The translations under genes and the position numbers were made by a program. DNA of 64,000 bases from Soonwooa sp. (GTDB lineage: Bacteria; Bacteroidota; Bacteroidia; Flavobacteriales; Weeksellaceae), in the NCBI RefSeq assembly GCF_030151385.1, contig NZ_JASLDS010000073.1, positions 176,553 to 240,552 of the forward strand, given 5' to 3'. Positions within the stretch are counted from its first letter, which is position 1; each line of letters starts with the position of its first letter. This document shows positions 53,395 to 61,826 of the stretch, piece after piece. Under the pieces are notes generated by a model. It was given only the letters and a program-made list of their open reading frames with translations. It did not search any database and was not told where the DNA came from.

Positions 53395-54765
53395 TTACTT
53401 CATTACCAATTTCTTAGTAATTCTGTTTCCTTCAGGTGTGTTAATAACCAAAATTAGATTCTTAGTTCCTTTTGCAACTTGCGCCACATTCATTTTAAAG
53501 TTATTAGCACCATTTGTCATATTTTTATTCTCAGCCAGAAGCAGTTTTCCTTCCATTGAGTAAAGTTCGACTTTTGCTATACCAGATTTTGATGATTTTA
53601 GATCAACAGTTAATTCGTCAATTACTGGGTTTGGATATACATTAATATTCGTAATATTGACTTTTGTATCATTGTTTGCCAAATACTTCTCTGGCATACT
53701 AACAATCCAACCATAAGCTTGCACTGCTGGTCCATCTTCAAAACCTGCCACATATTTTCCATTTGGCGAGATTGCAATAGCAGGTCCCATATTTCCTAAT
53801 GAACCGCTGGAATTAACTGCTACACCTTTATCCTCTAAAAATGTTTTTAAGTCTTTAGGTGTAGTTCCCAAACTAGGATTATAAATAATTGCAAATCTAT
53901 TCTTTTGACCACCGTTATACCACATTCCAACTACAGTTCCATCATCTGAAATGCTAGAAAATGCGCCACCGAAGTAAGTTGCAGGATCTGGATTTGCGAA
54001 CTCTGTGTAAGTATCAGATGCAGGATCATAGATAAATGGTAAGTTATCAAACTGGCCAACTGCAACACCATTTTTGTTGATACCTTTTACTTCATTTGTA
54101 ATAACCTTAGGAAGCTCTCCTTTGTTGTTTTTTATGTACTGAAACACACCAGAGTTACTGTACAAAGTTGCAACTCTTCTTGTTGTTGCATTACCTTGAA
54201 TCGGAATATCAACCCAACCACCAACATTTCCAGAATCGTTTACACCATACAATGTACCATCCTTGAAATCTGAATTCATAGGTCGTGTCACAACTCCTGT
54301 GGTAGTATCATAGATAAATGGAATTACCATATTAGTTTGCAATATTTGATCGAAAACGCCCATACTTCCAACAACATATCTTCCATTCTCAGAAATCTGA
54401 TAAGGTACGCATTCTGTAAAGGTTTTAGAACTTGTTGTATTTTCAGGAAAAGGAATTTGCGTCCAAGTCGAACTACCATTTAACTTAAAAGCGGGCACTC
54501 TATTACTTGCTGTTGATGTAATACCGCCTGTCATATCGCCATTGTTGTTGATACTGTAAAGACGATAAATTGAAGACTCCTTTGGCACTGCTTTATCAGT
54601 GGACCAAGAATATACATAACCTAACATTACCCCAACACCATTATCATTTACATCCTGAAATGCTGTATTAGGTCCAATAATCTTTCTATATTCCTGTGCA
54701 TTTGCAAGACTAGATGTTAGTAATAATGCTCCACAAATACTAAGTAGTAGTTTTTTCTTTTTCAT
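53395..54765 (-). CDS. T9SS-secreted HAF-repeat protein
   Basis: From the ATG at 54765 the protein has 456 residues, with a signal peptide ending ANAQ. The body has several HAF-type propeller repeats with the pattern N/D-x-x-G-x-V-x-G followed by F-x-Y (YGVNDSGNVGGWVDIP, GINKNGVAVGQFDNLPFIYD, ISDDGTVVGMWYN, ISPNGKYVAGFEDGP). A type A sorting domain follows, from about residue 380 (NITNINVYPNPVIDELTVDL). HAF-repeat proteins are extracellular and of unknown role. The start at 54798 was rejected because the signal peptide begins at the second Met. Confidence 0.8.
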   Translation of the reverse strand: MKKKKLLLSICGALLLTSSLANAQEYRKIIGPNTAFQDVNDNGVGVMLGYVYSWSTDKAVPKESSIYRLYSINNNGDMTGGITSTASNRVPAFKLNGSSTWTQIPFPENTTSSKTFTECVPYQISENGRYVVGSMGVFDQILQTNMVIPFIYDTTTGVVTRPMNSDFKDGTLYGVNDSGNVGGWVDIPIQGNATTRRVATLYSNSGVFQYIKNNKGELPKVITNEVKGINKNGVAVGQFDNLPFIYDPASDTYTEFANPDPATYFGGAFSSISDDGTVVGMWYNGGQKNRFAIIYNPSLGTTPKDLKTFLEDKGVAVNSSGSLGNMGPAIAISPNGKYVAGFEDGPAVQAYGWIVSMPEKYLANNDTKVNITNINVYPNPVIDELTVDLKSSKSGIAKVELYSMEGKLLLAENKNMTNGANNFKMNVAQVAKGTKNLILVINTPEGNRITKKLVMK

Positions 54766-55210
54766 TTTTAAATTATTTAAGTGAATTTGGTAAAGCAATA
54801 TTAGCCTCTTAAAATTTCAATACCAATTGAAAGTATTTCAAAATGCATGAATTTTAAAATCATAAATCTTAATTCCAATTAATTAAAAGGAAGCTTCACT
54901 CCTGCGAATAATTCAGATAAAAACTGCAAACAAAATATCTCGTTTATCAAAATAGTGATCTAACATCAGCTTTTAAAAGTGTCTACAACACAAACAAACA
55001 CGTCTACAAATAGGAACACAAACCACTGTATATCTGAATATTACCAAAATTCATTTTTAATCAAAATTTAAAACTACCTACCAACTACCCTAGCAAAATT
55101 TAGTTTTTGTTTCTAAATAAAACATCTTTGCCACAAGATTGAAAACCATGAGTTAATCACTTATTCTGTCTAACTCAAAAACATTAAGCATTTAACGAAA
55201 AACTAAAATT
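54766..55210. other. 445-bp divergent intergenic region
   Basis: The region separates the divergent HAF-repeat gene and the large repeat-protein operon. It is AT-rich and shows no gene, tRNA or strong hairpin. A near-consensus TAATATTG lies before the minus-strand gene (about 54815), and ATCTTTG preceded by TTTTTG is visible about 80 bases before the plus-strand gene (55125-55131). Confidence 0.4.
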
Positions 55211-58200
55211 ATGCTGAGAAGAAAGTGTTCTATTCTCCTGCTGTTTGGGATGACGTTAGCTCCCATCACTTTTATTAATGCACAGCTAGGTCAAATTACA
55301 TCAGTTATAAGTATTGCAAGCAAATATGCAACACTCCTAAAATCAAATCAAAATGATGTTATCTATGCAGATGAAAATCTGAAAGATGAAATCGACGAGC
55401 ATGTAAAAATTGCCATAATTCCTTTTAATACAGCAATTTCATATATCAAACCACCTCAATATACGGAAGAAATCGCCGAGCAACAATTTGAAAATCAGCA
55501 AATGATTGGTAAGTTGTTACAAGAACAATTTTGGGATGTATTTGACAACTACAAATCCGAAATCTATTTACAAGATATTAGAATAACCAACAAGATTCTC
55601 CAAGATATTGGCTACTTCCTTCATCCTGGCGATTATCCGCCATCTTATTTGGCAAAGTTATTAAATGTTGATGCAGTGCTTATCTGTACCTATGATCTAG
55701 AAGTCGACAATCAAAAAACAGGTTGGGAAAATCTCTCGAAAGCTTTGAGTGACTTGGCAATGTCTCAACTTAAAGGAAACATTCCTGGCTTACAAGCTTT
55801 AAAGTTTATTAAAAATCCAAATGCTTTAATTGACGTTATTACAAAACCTGGTGAGTTTTACCAAAAACTAAAGTCGGGAGATATTGCAGCAATTACCAAT
55901 ATTGCAGGGTCGCTTTTACCAGAGGGAAATTGGCAAAAGGTAGCGGAAGTTGCAGCAAAAAATTCAAAAACAATAACCAAGCTAGCGAAAGGTGATACAT
56001 CCAATCTTTTCAGTGATTTGGTAAGCAACAATGCAAGTCTTCTAGGTAATCAATTAAAACTAAATCCTCAAGTTGTCAAACTCATCCAAAATAATAGCAA
56101 AGTTGTCCAGAATGTGATCGATGGTAATACCAAAGGCATTATGTTCGACATTATATCGAGCAATGTTACAAGCATTACGAGCAAATATGCAGGCGAACAA
56201 AATTCTTTTTTAACATCGGCTATCAACAACAATGCGAGCATCATTGCAAAACTCGCAACTGGCGACACCAACAATTTGTTAAACGAGGTTTTGGATAAAA
56301 ACATTGGTCAGGTTGCAAGTATGGTAGGCGGCAATAATGCATCGTTTTATTCCAATTTAATTTTAAACAATAAAGAACTTGTTGGCAAAGCTTTGAAAGG
56401 CGATTTCACAGCCTTGACAACCGACTTGCTAGTTAACAACATTTCTTTAATTGGTGAAAAATTACCACTAGGAGAAGCACAAAAATATGCAGCACTTTTG
56501 TCTAACAAAGAAGCTATCAAAGGACTTTTATCAGGGAACACACAATCTATTATTTCAACTTTAACGCAAAATGGTGCGCAACTTTTTGGTGACCAAATCG
56601 GAAATGCAGATGTTCAGAAATTTGCAAAACTCATCGCAAACAACAGAGATTTTATCCAAAGTACCATTGATGGTGACCCGAAGAAAATGCTTAATTCTTT
56701 GTTAAGTAAAGACAGTAATATTTTGGGAACCGCTTTAGATGCAGCACAATTGGGCAAGTTTGGCGAAATTGTAAATACCAATTCCGATATTATTGTAAAG
56801 CTTGCATCGGGCGACACATCCAATCTTTTACAAGATATGTTGAGCAAAAATATTTCGACTTTATCAGGTATTGTTCCCAACACATCTTCTAATTTTTACA
56901 CAGACCTCATTGTTAAAAATCAAAATTTAATTAGCAAAGCTGTTACCGGTGATTTCACATCTTTTACTACCGATTTATTAAGTAATAACACTTCACTAAT
57001 TGGTGAAATACTTCCTTCCGAAGAAGCCAAAAAATATGCTTCTCTACTCGCAAATAAGGACGCTATACAAGGCTTATTAACTGGTGATACGCAAAGCATT
57101 GTTACCACTCTTACAGAAAATGGTCTCACAATATTCGGTGACCAAATTGAAAATGTTGACATTCAAAAATTTGCAAAACTTCTAGGGAACAACAAAGATT
57201 TTTTAAAAAACGCAATGAATGGCGACACCAAAAATATGTTGACATCGCTGCTCAATAAAGATGCCAATCTACTAGGAATTGCGCTGGATAAAAAGCAACT
57301 TGGCGAGTTCGGAAGTATTTTGGTCGACAACCAAGAACTGCTGGGAAAGCTAGCTTCTGGTGATACTTCTGACGTTTGGCAAACTGCCTTAACCAATAAT
57401 GTAGGAAAATTAGTGGGAAGTATTGGTGATGAGACAACATCGTTTTATACCAATTTAGTTTTAAAAAACAAGGATAATCTTAGTAACATAATCAATGGAA
57501 ACACTTCTGGGCTTGTAAGTCTTGCACTTGCCAACAGCACTGCGTTCGGAAGTAAAATCTCCACTGAACAAGCACAAAAATATTCGGCAATATTAACCGA
57601 CAAAACTTTTATCAGTGGTTTTGCGAGTTTTGACATGGATACGGTTCTTAGTCATTTAAATCAAAACCAAAGCAAACTGGCAGGAATCGATATTCAAAGT
57701 TTTGGCTTGTTTATTAGTAACAACAAAGATTTTATCACCAACATCAACAGTGGCAATATTCAAAACCTTGTAAGTAGTCTACTACAATTCGACAGAACTA
57801 TTTTTGGAACAGAACTTAACTTTAGTCAGATTGGTCAGTTTGCACAAATTTTAGGTTCAAAAACAAATCTAATTAGCAATTTAATTTCTGATAACTCACC
57901 CAATAGTGTTCTAAAGCTTTGGATGTCAAATCAAAATCTTGGACTGGATGAACTTTCGGTTTCAAAAACATCGGATTTACTTTTAAATAATAAAGAAGCA
58001 GTTATTTCCCTGTTAAAAGCAGACAAAATTCAGTTGGCTAATTTTCTAGGAAATGACGAAAAAACAGCCAACATACTCATTGAGAATCGTTCCAAAATAA
58101 ATCAACTTCTAGGCATTTCGGAGGATGAAGATTTTACAATCCTTAGCAAGACGCAAGAAGAATTGGAAGTTTTGGCTTATCGACTTTCCGATACTAAAGA

Positions 58201-58684
58201 AATACTAAATGGTATTGTCAAAGGTGACCAAACGGAAATCATGACAAGCTACACGACCAACAATATGAAAAACGAATTTGGTATTGATAAAAACTTATTT
58301 GCTCAAATTTCTAAAGGTTTAACGGCTGAACAAAAAACCGTTTCGGAAGTTATCGTTAATTCTAAAATCAATCAAATGCTGTTAAATGACATGATTGATT
58401 TACAGTTTTTCGATTTTGGAAAAGATGCGCTCTCACACAAATATGACAATGTAAGCTTGCGTGAGAAAACATTTTCTCAAACCACAGCTTCTATTCTCGA
58501 CCCAACGCTTGACCCAAAAGACAAATCAAAATTTACGATTAACATTTTCGGAAAAGACAGTGACAAAGTGCTATGGCAATACATTAACGAGAACAATAAA
58601 ACCAGAATTTACGATATGTCAAAAACCGTTGTCGCTATCGTAAAAAGACTTAACAAGAATTTCCCTTATTTCAACAATAAATAA
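55211..58684 (+). CDS. Giant repeat protein: CsgG/TolB-like domain split by a roughly 900-residue repeat array
   Basis: This 1157-residue protein has a signal peptide ending INAQ. Residues about 64-165 form the first part of a CsgG/TolB-type alpha/beta domain (VKIAIIPF, LLQEQFWDVF, IYLQDIRITNKILQDIG, YLAKLLNVDAVLICTYDLE). Its last part is at 1107-1157 (FTINIFGKD, VLWQYI, NFPYF). Between them lie about 20 helical units of about 45 residues, each with a pattern like KFAKLLxNNKDFLxxxxxGDTxxLLxxLLxxNxxxLG. Four unit types recur in order with a period of about 182 residues (units starting QKYA/KKYA at 424, 607 and 789). The array is probably an alpha-solenoid in the periplasm or on the surface. 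Function unknown. It is in an operon with the next gene. Confidence 0.75.
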   Translation: MLRRKCSILLLFGMTLAPITFINAQLGQITSVISIASKYATLLKSNQNDVIYADENLKDEIDEHVKIAIIPFNTAISYIKPPQYTEEIAEQQFENQQMIGKLLQEQFWDVFDNYKSEIYLQDIRITNKILQDIGYFLHPGDYPPSYLAKLLNVDAVLICTYDLEVDNQKTGWENLSKALSDLAMSQLKGNIPGLQALKFIKNPNALIDVITKPGEFYQKLKSGDIAAITNIAGSLLPEGNWQKVAEVAAKNSKTITKLAKGDTSNLFSDLVSNNASLLGNQLKLNPQVVKLIQNNSKVVQNVIDGNTKGIMFDIISSNVTSITSKYAGEQNSFLTSAINNNASIIAKLATGDTNNLLNEVLDKNIGQVASMVGGNNASFYSNLILNNKELVGKALKGDFTALTTDLLVNNISLIGEKLPLGEAQKYAALLSNKEAIKGLLSGNTQSIISTLTQNGAQLFGDQIGNADVQKFAKLIANNRDFIQSTIDGDPKKMLNSLLSKDSNILGTALDAAQLGKFGEIVNTNSDIIVKLASGDTSNLLQDMLSKNISTLSGIVPNTSSNFYTDLIVKNQNLISKAVTGDFTSFTTDLLSNNTSLIGEILPSEEAKKYASLLANKDAIQGLLTGDTQSIVTTLTENGLTIFGDQIENVDIQKFAKLLGNNKDFLKNAMNGDTKNMLTSLLNKDANLLGIALDKKQLGEFGSILVDNQELLGKLASGDTSDVWQTALTNNVGKLVGSIGDETTSFYTNLVLKNKDNLSNIINGNTSGLVSLALANSTAFGSKISTEQAQKYSAILTDKTFISGFASFDMDTVLSHLNQNQSKLAGIDIQSFGLFISNNKDFITNINSGNIQNLVSSLLQFDRTIFGTELNFSQIGQFAQILGSKTNLISNLISDNSPNSVLKLWMSNQNLGLDELSVSKTSDLLLNNKEAVISLLKADKIQLANFLGNDEKTANILIENRSKINQLLGISEDEDFTILSKTQEELEVLAYRLSDTKEILNGIVKGDQTEIMTSYTTNNMKNEFGIDKNLFAQISKGLTAEQKTVSEVIVNSKINQMLLNDMIDLQFFDFGKDALSHKYDNVSLREKTFSQTTASILDPTLDPKDKSKFTINIFGKDSDKVLWQYINENNKTRIYDMSKTVVAIVKRLNKNFPYFNNK

Positions 58685-58702
58685 CAAACAAATCTTATCA
58701 TC

Positions 58703-59857
58703 ATGAAAAAACTTCTACTTTCGACGCTTCTCATTGTAGCGGCATCACAACTTAATGCTCAAATGGCGATGCCTCCGACAAAGGCAGTCACAAAAGCAAT
58801 TAAGAAAAACCCTCAAATACTTAATGCAATCAACACCAATCCACAGCTACTCAACTCATTAAATATGAACGAAAAACTTTTGGACGCTGTTGTTGACGAA
58901 CCTCAAATTTTAAATTTAATTACTGCAAATCCTAACATCATCAATACCATTAACGGAAGTCCAGATTTTCTAAAAATGTTGACCAAAAATGAAGATGTTG
59001 TCTTGGCATTAAGCCTTAATCCTAACATCGTCAATACGCTTAACAGCAATCCTACATTAATAAATGCTTTGGCTAAAAAACCAAAATCCATCAATCAAAT
59101 TGCGAGTTCTGTTGCGCAGACATCTGACAATTCAGTTATCACACAAGCGCCTACTAGTGCTGTAGTCACTGAGAAAAAACAAGAAAGGAAAAAAGCAGGT
59201 CTAGGCAATATGATTTTGGGCGCAGCAACCAACGGACTTGTTGGCACAGACCCTTTCAGCTCAGGAAAACTTTTCCAAAAAAGCTCCGACTTGCAAACGA
59301 GTTTGGATAAATCAAAAAACAAAAACATCTTTCTTTCAAAACGTTATGATGACTACATTATAGAGCATAAACTTGTTGCCATTATTCCATTTTCGGTAGA
59401 CATCGAGGGTGAAAATAAAAAGCAAATTACGAGTAAAAAAGAGCGTGTCCGCAACGAAAAAGAAATCGAAGAAAGAATCCAAGAAAGTCTTTATAAGTTT
59501 TTACTAAAAAACCAAAACAACTACTCTATTGAATTCCAAGATATTAGCACCACTAATTTAAAACTAAAAAATAGCGGTATTATGTCAACATTGTACACAA
59601 CCAACAAGGAAGACATTGCAAAAGCTTTGGGTGTAGATGCGGTTATTGCAGGCGATTATGTTCAAAAAATGAATAACAAAGAAAGTAAATCAGGGATTAT
59701 TAAAATTACTTTATTCGATGGTAAATCTGGCGATTGGGTTTGGAAACTTGATGAAAATGCAGGCTCAAAATATTCCCTAATCGACGAAACCGACAAGCTA
59801 ATGAATAGTCTTATGGATAAAGTCGTTAACTATTTCCCTTATAGAATGGCAAAATAA
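58703..59857 (+). CDS. Decapeptide-repeat protein with a C-terminal CsgG/TolB-like domain
   Basis: This 384-residue protein has a signal peptide ending LNAQ. Residues 36-135 are ten tandem units of exactly ten residues with the consensus NPxILNxIxx (NPQILNAINT, NPQLLNSLNM, EPQILNLITA, NPNIINTING, NPNIVNTLNS, NPTLINALAK). A linker follows. Residues about 217-384 are a CsgG/TolB-like domain (LVAIIPFSV, YSIEFQDISTTNLKLKNSG, DIAKALGVDAVIAGDYV, IKITLFDGKSGDWVWKLDE, NYFPY) whose blocks match, in order, the split domain of the preceding gene. The gap between the genes is 18 bp, so the two are one operon and probably one complex. Function unknown. Confidence 0.75.
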   Translation: MKKLLLSTLLIVAASQLNAQMAMPPTKAVTKAIKKNPQILNAINTNPQLLNSLNMNEKLLDAVVDEPQILNLITANPNIINTINGSPDFLKMLTKNEDVVLALSLNPNIVNTLNSNPTLINALAKKPKSINQIASSVAQTSDNSVITQAPTSAVVTEKKQERKKAGLGNMILGAATNGLVGTDPFSSGKLFQKSSDLQTSLDKSKNKNIFLSKRYDDYIIEHKLVAIIPFSVDIEGENKKQITSKKERVRNEKEIEERIQESLYKFLLKNQNNYSIEFQDISTTNLKLKNSGIMSTLYTTNKEDIAKALGVDAVIAGDYVQKMNNKESKSGIIKITLFDGKSGDWVWKLDENAGSKYSLIDETDKLMNSLMDKVVNYFPYRMAK

Positions 59858-59894
59858 AAGCAAGTAGTGATTTGTATTGTTTGGAAAGTGGAAA

Positions 59895-59922
59895 TTGTAA
59901 CAATCATTCGATAATAATTTTG
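59895..59922 (+). promoter_or_regulatory. Promoter ahead of a small ORF
   Basis: TTG (59895-59897), a 17-base spacer and TAATTTTG (59915-59922) form one of the best promoter matches in the window, downstream of the repeat-protein operon. Confidence 0.5.
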
Positions 59923-59936
59923 TTTGTAAAAACTCT

Positions 59937-60122
59937 ATGTCTGCCTTTGAACACAAATTAAACATAGATTTTTCAGTATTTCAATCTTACTTACAAATGA
60001 CTCATAATTATAAATTCGAAAGAAAAATTTTACTTGCTTTGTCGTTTTCTTTTGGATGTCGAATGATTTGTTACTTTTTCTATTTTAAATTTTTAAAAAC
60101 TAAAATCCATAATTATATTTAA
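59937..60122 (+). CDS. Candidate small membrane protein
   Basis: A 61-codon frame starts 15 bases after a well-formed promoter. The C-terminal part (ILLALSFSFGCRMICYFFYF) is hydrophobic enough for one membrane span and is flanked by basic residues. No family is recognised and no ribosome site is obvious, which is normal here. The frame could be chance in an AT-rich gap. The promoter is the main argument for a gene. Confidence 0.35.
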   Translation: MSAFEHKLNIDFSVFQSYLQMTHNYKFERKILLALSFSFGCRMICYFFYFKFLKTKIHNYI

Positions 60123-60145
60123 CCTTTTTCACTTCACTAAAAACA

Positions 60146-60174
60146 GATTGGGAGCAACTTTGTTGCTCCCGATT
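60146..60174. terminator. Hairpin terminator between small ORF and minus-strand pair
   Basis: A 9-bp stem GGGAGCAAC/GTTGCTCCC (60150-60158 with 60162-60170). On the minus strand it is followed by CTGTTTTTAG, so it can end the two-gene unit at 60206-61665. Confidence 0.7.
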
Positions 60175-60205
60175 GTTTATTTATAAAATGTCTATGTTCT
60201 TAATT

Positions 60206-60895
60206 TTATTGTGAGATAATATTCCCCGATAAGAAATGGACAGCTTCTTTTTTCAATTCACTTTTAGACAATGATGGACTTTCAAACTCCATAAAATCTA
60301 CAAGGCCGTTAACAGACGAAGCAATCAAAATACCATTATATCTACCTTGTTTCTTATTAAGCTCATAATTCCACATTGTTAAATCAGATGTCTTCATATC
60401 GTCTTTTTTTAAGTTTCGCAAACTACTTCCTTTTATCGATTTTAGAATATTTTCCGTTGTATCAGAGCTTTCCAAATTATGCATGAAGAAATTGGTACTG
60501 TTTTTAAGTTTCGCCGAAAACCTTATACTGTCTTCATGATTGTTTACAAAAAAACTTTCTTTCGGAATTTTCATTTGTGTCTTAAGATCAATTCTCACCA
60601 AGGAATCTTGTTTCAACTTAACAATACCCAAAGCTTCTCTTTTCGTAAGATCTAAAGAATCAATTTTTTGATAAGACTCATAGAAAATATTCTTATTAAA
60701 ATTCCTCTGTTTAGAATTGAAACGCTCGGTATCTGTATAGCTAAGTACATCTTGCATCTTCTGGTAATTTTCTTTGGAATACTCACTAGAAGCGCTCGCA
60801 CCAGAACAACGCATGGCAATCCTTACAATAAAATAAATTGTCATTGCTGCACTAAATACGATTCTCCACACCGAAGAAGTACTTTGATCACTCAT
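60206..60895 (-). CDS. Unrecognised membrane-anchored protein
   Basis: This 229-residue protein has one N-terminal membrane segment (about residues 9-28, IVFSAAMTIYFIVRIAMRCS) and a soluble remainder rich in Lys, Ser, Asp and Asn with predicted helix (YSKENYQKMQDVLSYTDTERF) and some beta strands at the end (QGRYNGILIASSVNGLVDFMEF). No known domain is recognised. It starts 5 bp after the lipoprotein gene on the same strand, so the two form an operon and may act together at the envelope. Confidence 0.6.
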   Translation of the reverse strand: MSDQSTSSVWRIVFSAAMTIYFIVRIAMRCSGASASSEYSKENYQKMQDVLSYTDTERFNSKQRNFNKNIFYESYQKIDSLDLTKREALGIVKLKQDSLVRIDLKTQMKIPKESFFVNNHEDSIRFSAKLKNSTNFFMHNLESSDTTENILKSIKGSSLRNLKKDDMKTSDLTMWNYELNKKQGRYNGILIASSVNGLVDFMEFESPSLSKSELKKEAVHFLSGNIISQ

Positions 60896-60900
60896 ATTAT

Positions 60901-61665
60901 CTATCTAATATCTTTTTGGTCCAAAATAATTTTATTTAAGATATTTCCTTCATCGTCCTTATACAAATACGTAAGCTTGTTAACTCCAAAATCACTACTT
61001 TTTAGAAGAATTTGCTTAATATCACCAGACTTCAACATTTCTTCTTTCATTAGCTCGCGCGCTGCATCAGTTTTTATGACATCCTTTAAATCTTGCGGAA
61101 CCTCGACCGAATACATAACATCGTTATCATTGCCTGCTTCCATTTTAAGGACTTTAAGACCAGTAGATGGATCTGTCATTGGAAGATTCTTATTAAATAC
61201 ATCTAACATTTCATTCAGTTGTCCTTTCGAAAGCATTTGCCCTTTACCTAAATTAGCGACATCAACATCTTTAAACTGTTTTGCATTTTTATCAATCTTA
61301 TCAGACGAAATCTGATTCCCATTTTTATCAAATAAAATAAACTTAATATCAATATCATCATTAAACTTGCTACCATTCGGCATAGAACTAATGATTTGCC
61401 CCAATATTTGTGGAAAAGATTTTTTCAACAGCTCTGTCTCCATATCATCTTTCTCAGAATTAAGTTGCATAGAAATACTAACCTCATTTGGTCCCGATTT
61501 GGTTGCGCTAGAAGATTTAACAGCCGGATTTCCTTGTAGACGAGTTGCTACCGCAGAATTATAACCAGTTATAAATTCGTTAATTTGGGTATCGCTTGAC
61601 TTTTTACATGCAAGCAAAGAAAAAGCTAAAACCAACAACAAAAAGCCTCTTTTAATATTCATCAT
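60901..61665 (-). CDS. Unrecognised lipoprotein
   Basis: From the ATG at 61665 the protein has 254 residues. It begins with a lipoprotein signal (LLLVLAFSLLAC, the lipobox Cys followed by KKSSD), so it is anchored to a membrane. The body is about 230 residues of mixed alpha/beta with FNDDIDIKFILFDKNGNQ, VMYSVEVPQDLKDVI and a final strand set KLTYLYKDDEGNILNKIIL. I do not recognise a family. The start at 61701 was set aside because the signal fits the later Met pair. It is the first gene of a two-gene unit with the membrane-anchored protein, which follows after 5 bp. Confidence 0.65.
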   Translation of the reverse strand: MMNIKRGFLLLVLAFSLLACKKSSDTQINEFITGYNSAVATRLQGNPAVKSSSATKSGPNEVSISMQLNSEKDDMETELLKKSFPQILGQIISSMPNGSKFNDDIDIKFILFDKNGNQISSDKIDKNAKQFKDVDVANLGKGQMLSKGQLNEMLDVFNKNLPMTDPSTGLKVLKMEAGNDNDVMYSVEVPQDLKDVIKTDAARELMKEEMLKSGDIKQILLKSSDFGVNKLTYLYKDDEGNILNKIILDQKDIR

Positions 61666-61775
61666 ATCTATAATTTTGCTAAATATATAAATTATCGGCA
61701 TTTCTTTAAAATAATTATTAAAAAAAGAACAGTCTCATTGATACACTTTTCACAATATTGGTATCCAGCTATGCA

Positions 61776-61805
61776 AAAAAAGAGAGACTAACATAGTCTC
61801 TCTTT
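61776..61805 (-). terminator. Terminator of alaS
   Basis: An 11-bp stem (61779-61789 with 61795-61805) with A and T flanks, just after the alaS stop on the minus strand. Confidence 0.85.
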
Positions 61806-61826
61806 TATATATTTTGAATAGAATTA

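Noticed and set aside
56068..57636. Several 60-90 codon frames antisense to the repeat protein
   Set aside because: They repeat with the period of the sense repeats, so they are mirror effects of the array.
55300..58684. Phage tail tape-measure protein as identity of the giant repeat protein
   Set aside because: It has a signal peptide and a split CsgG/TolB-like domain, and no phage genes are nearby.
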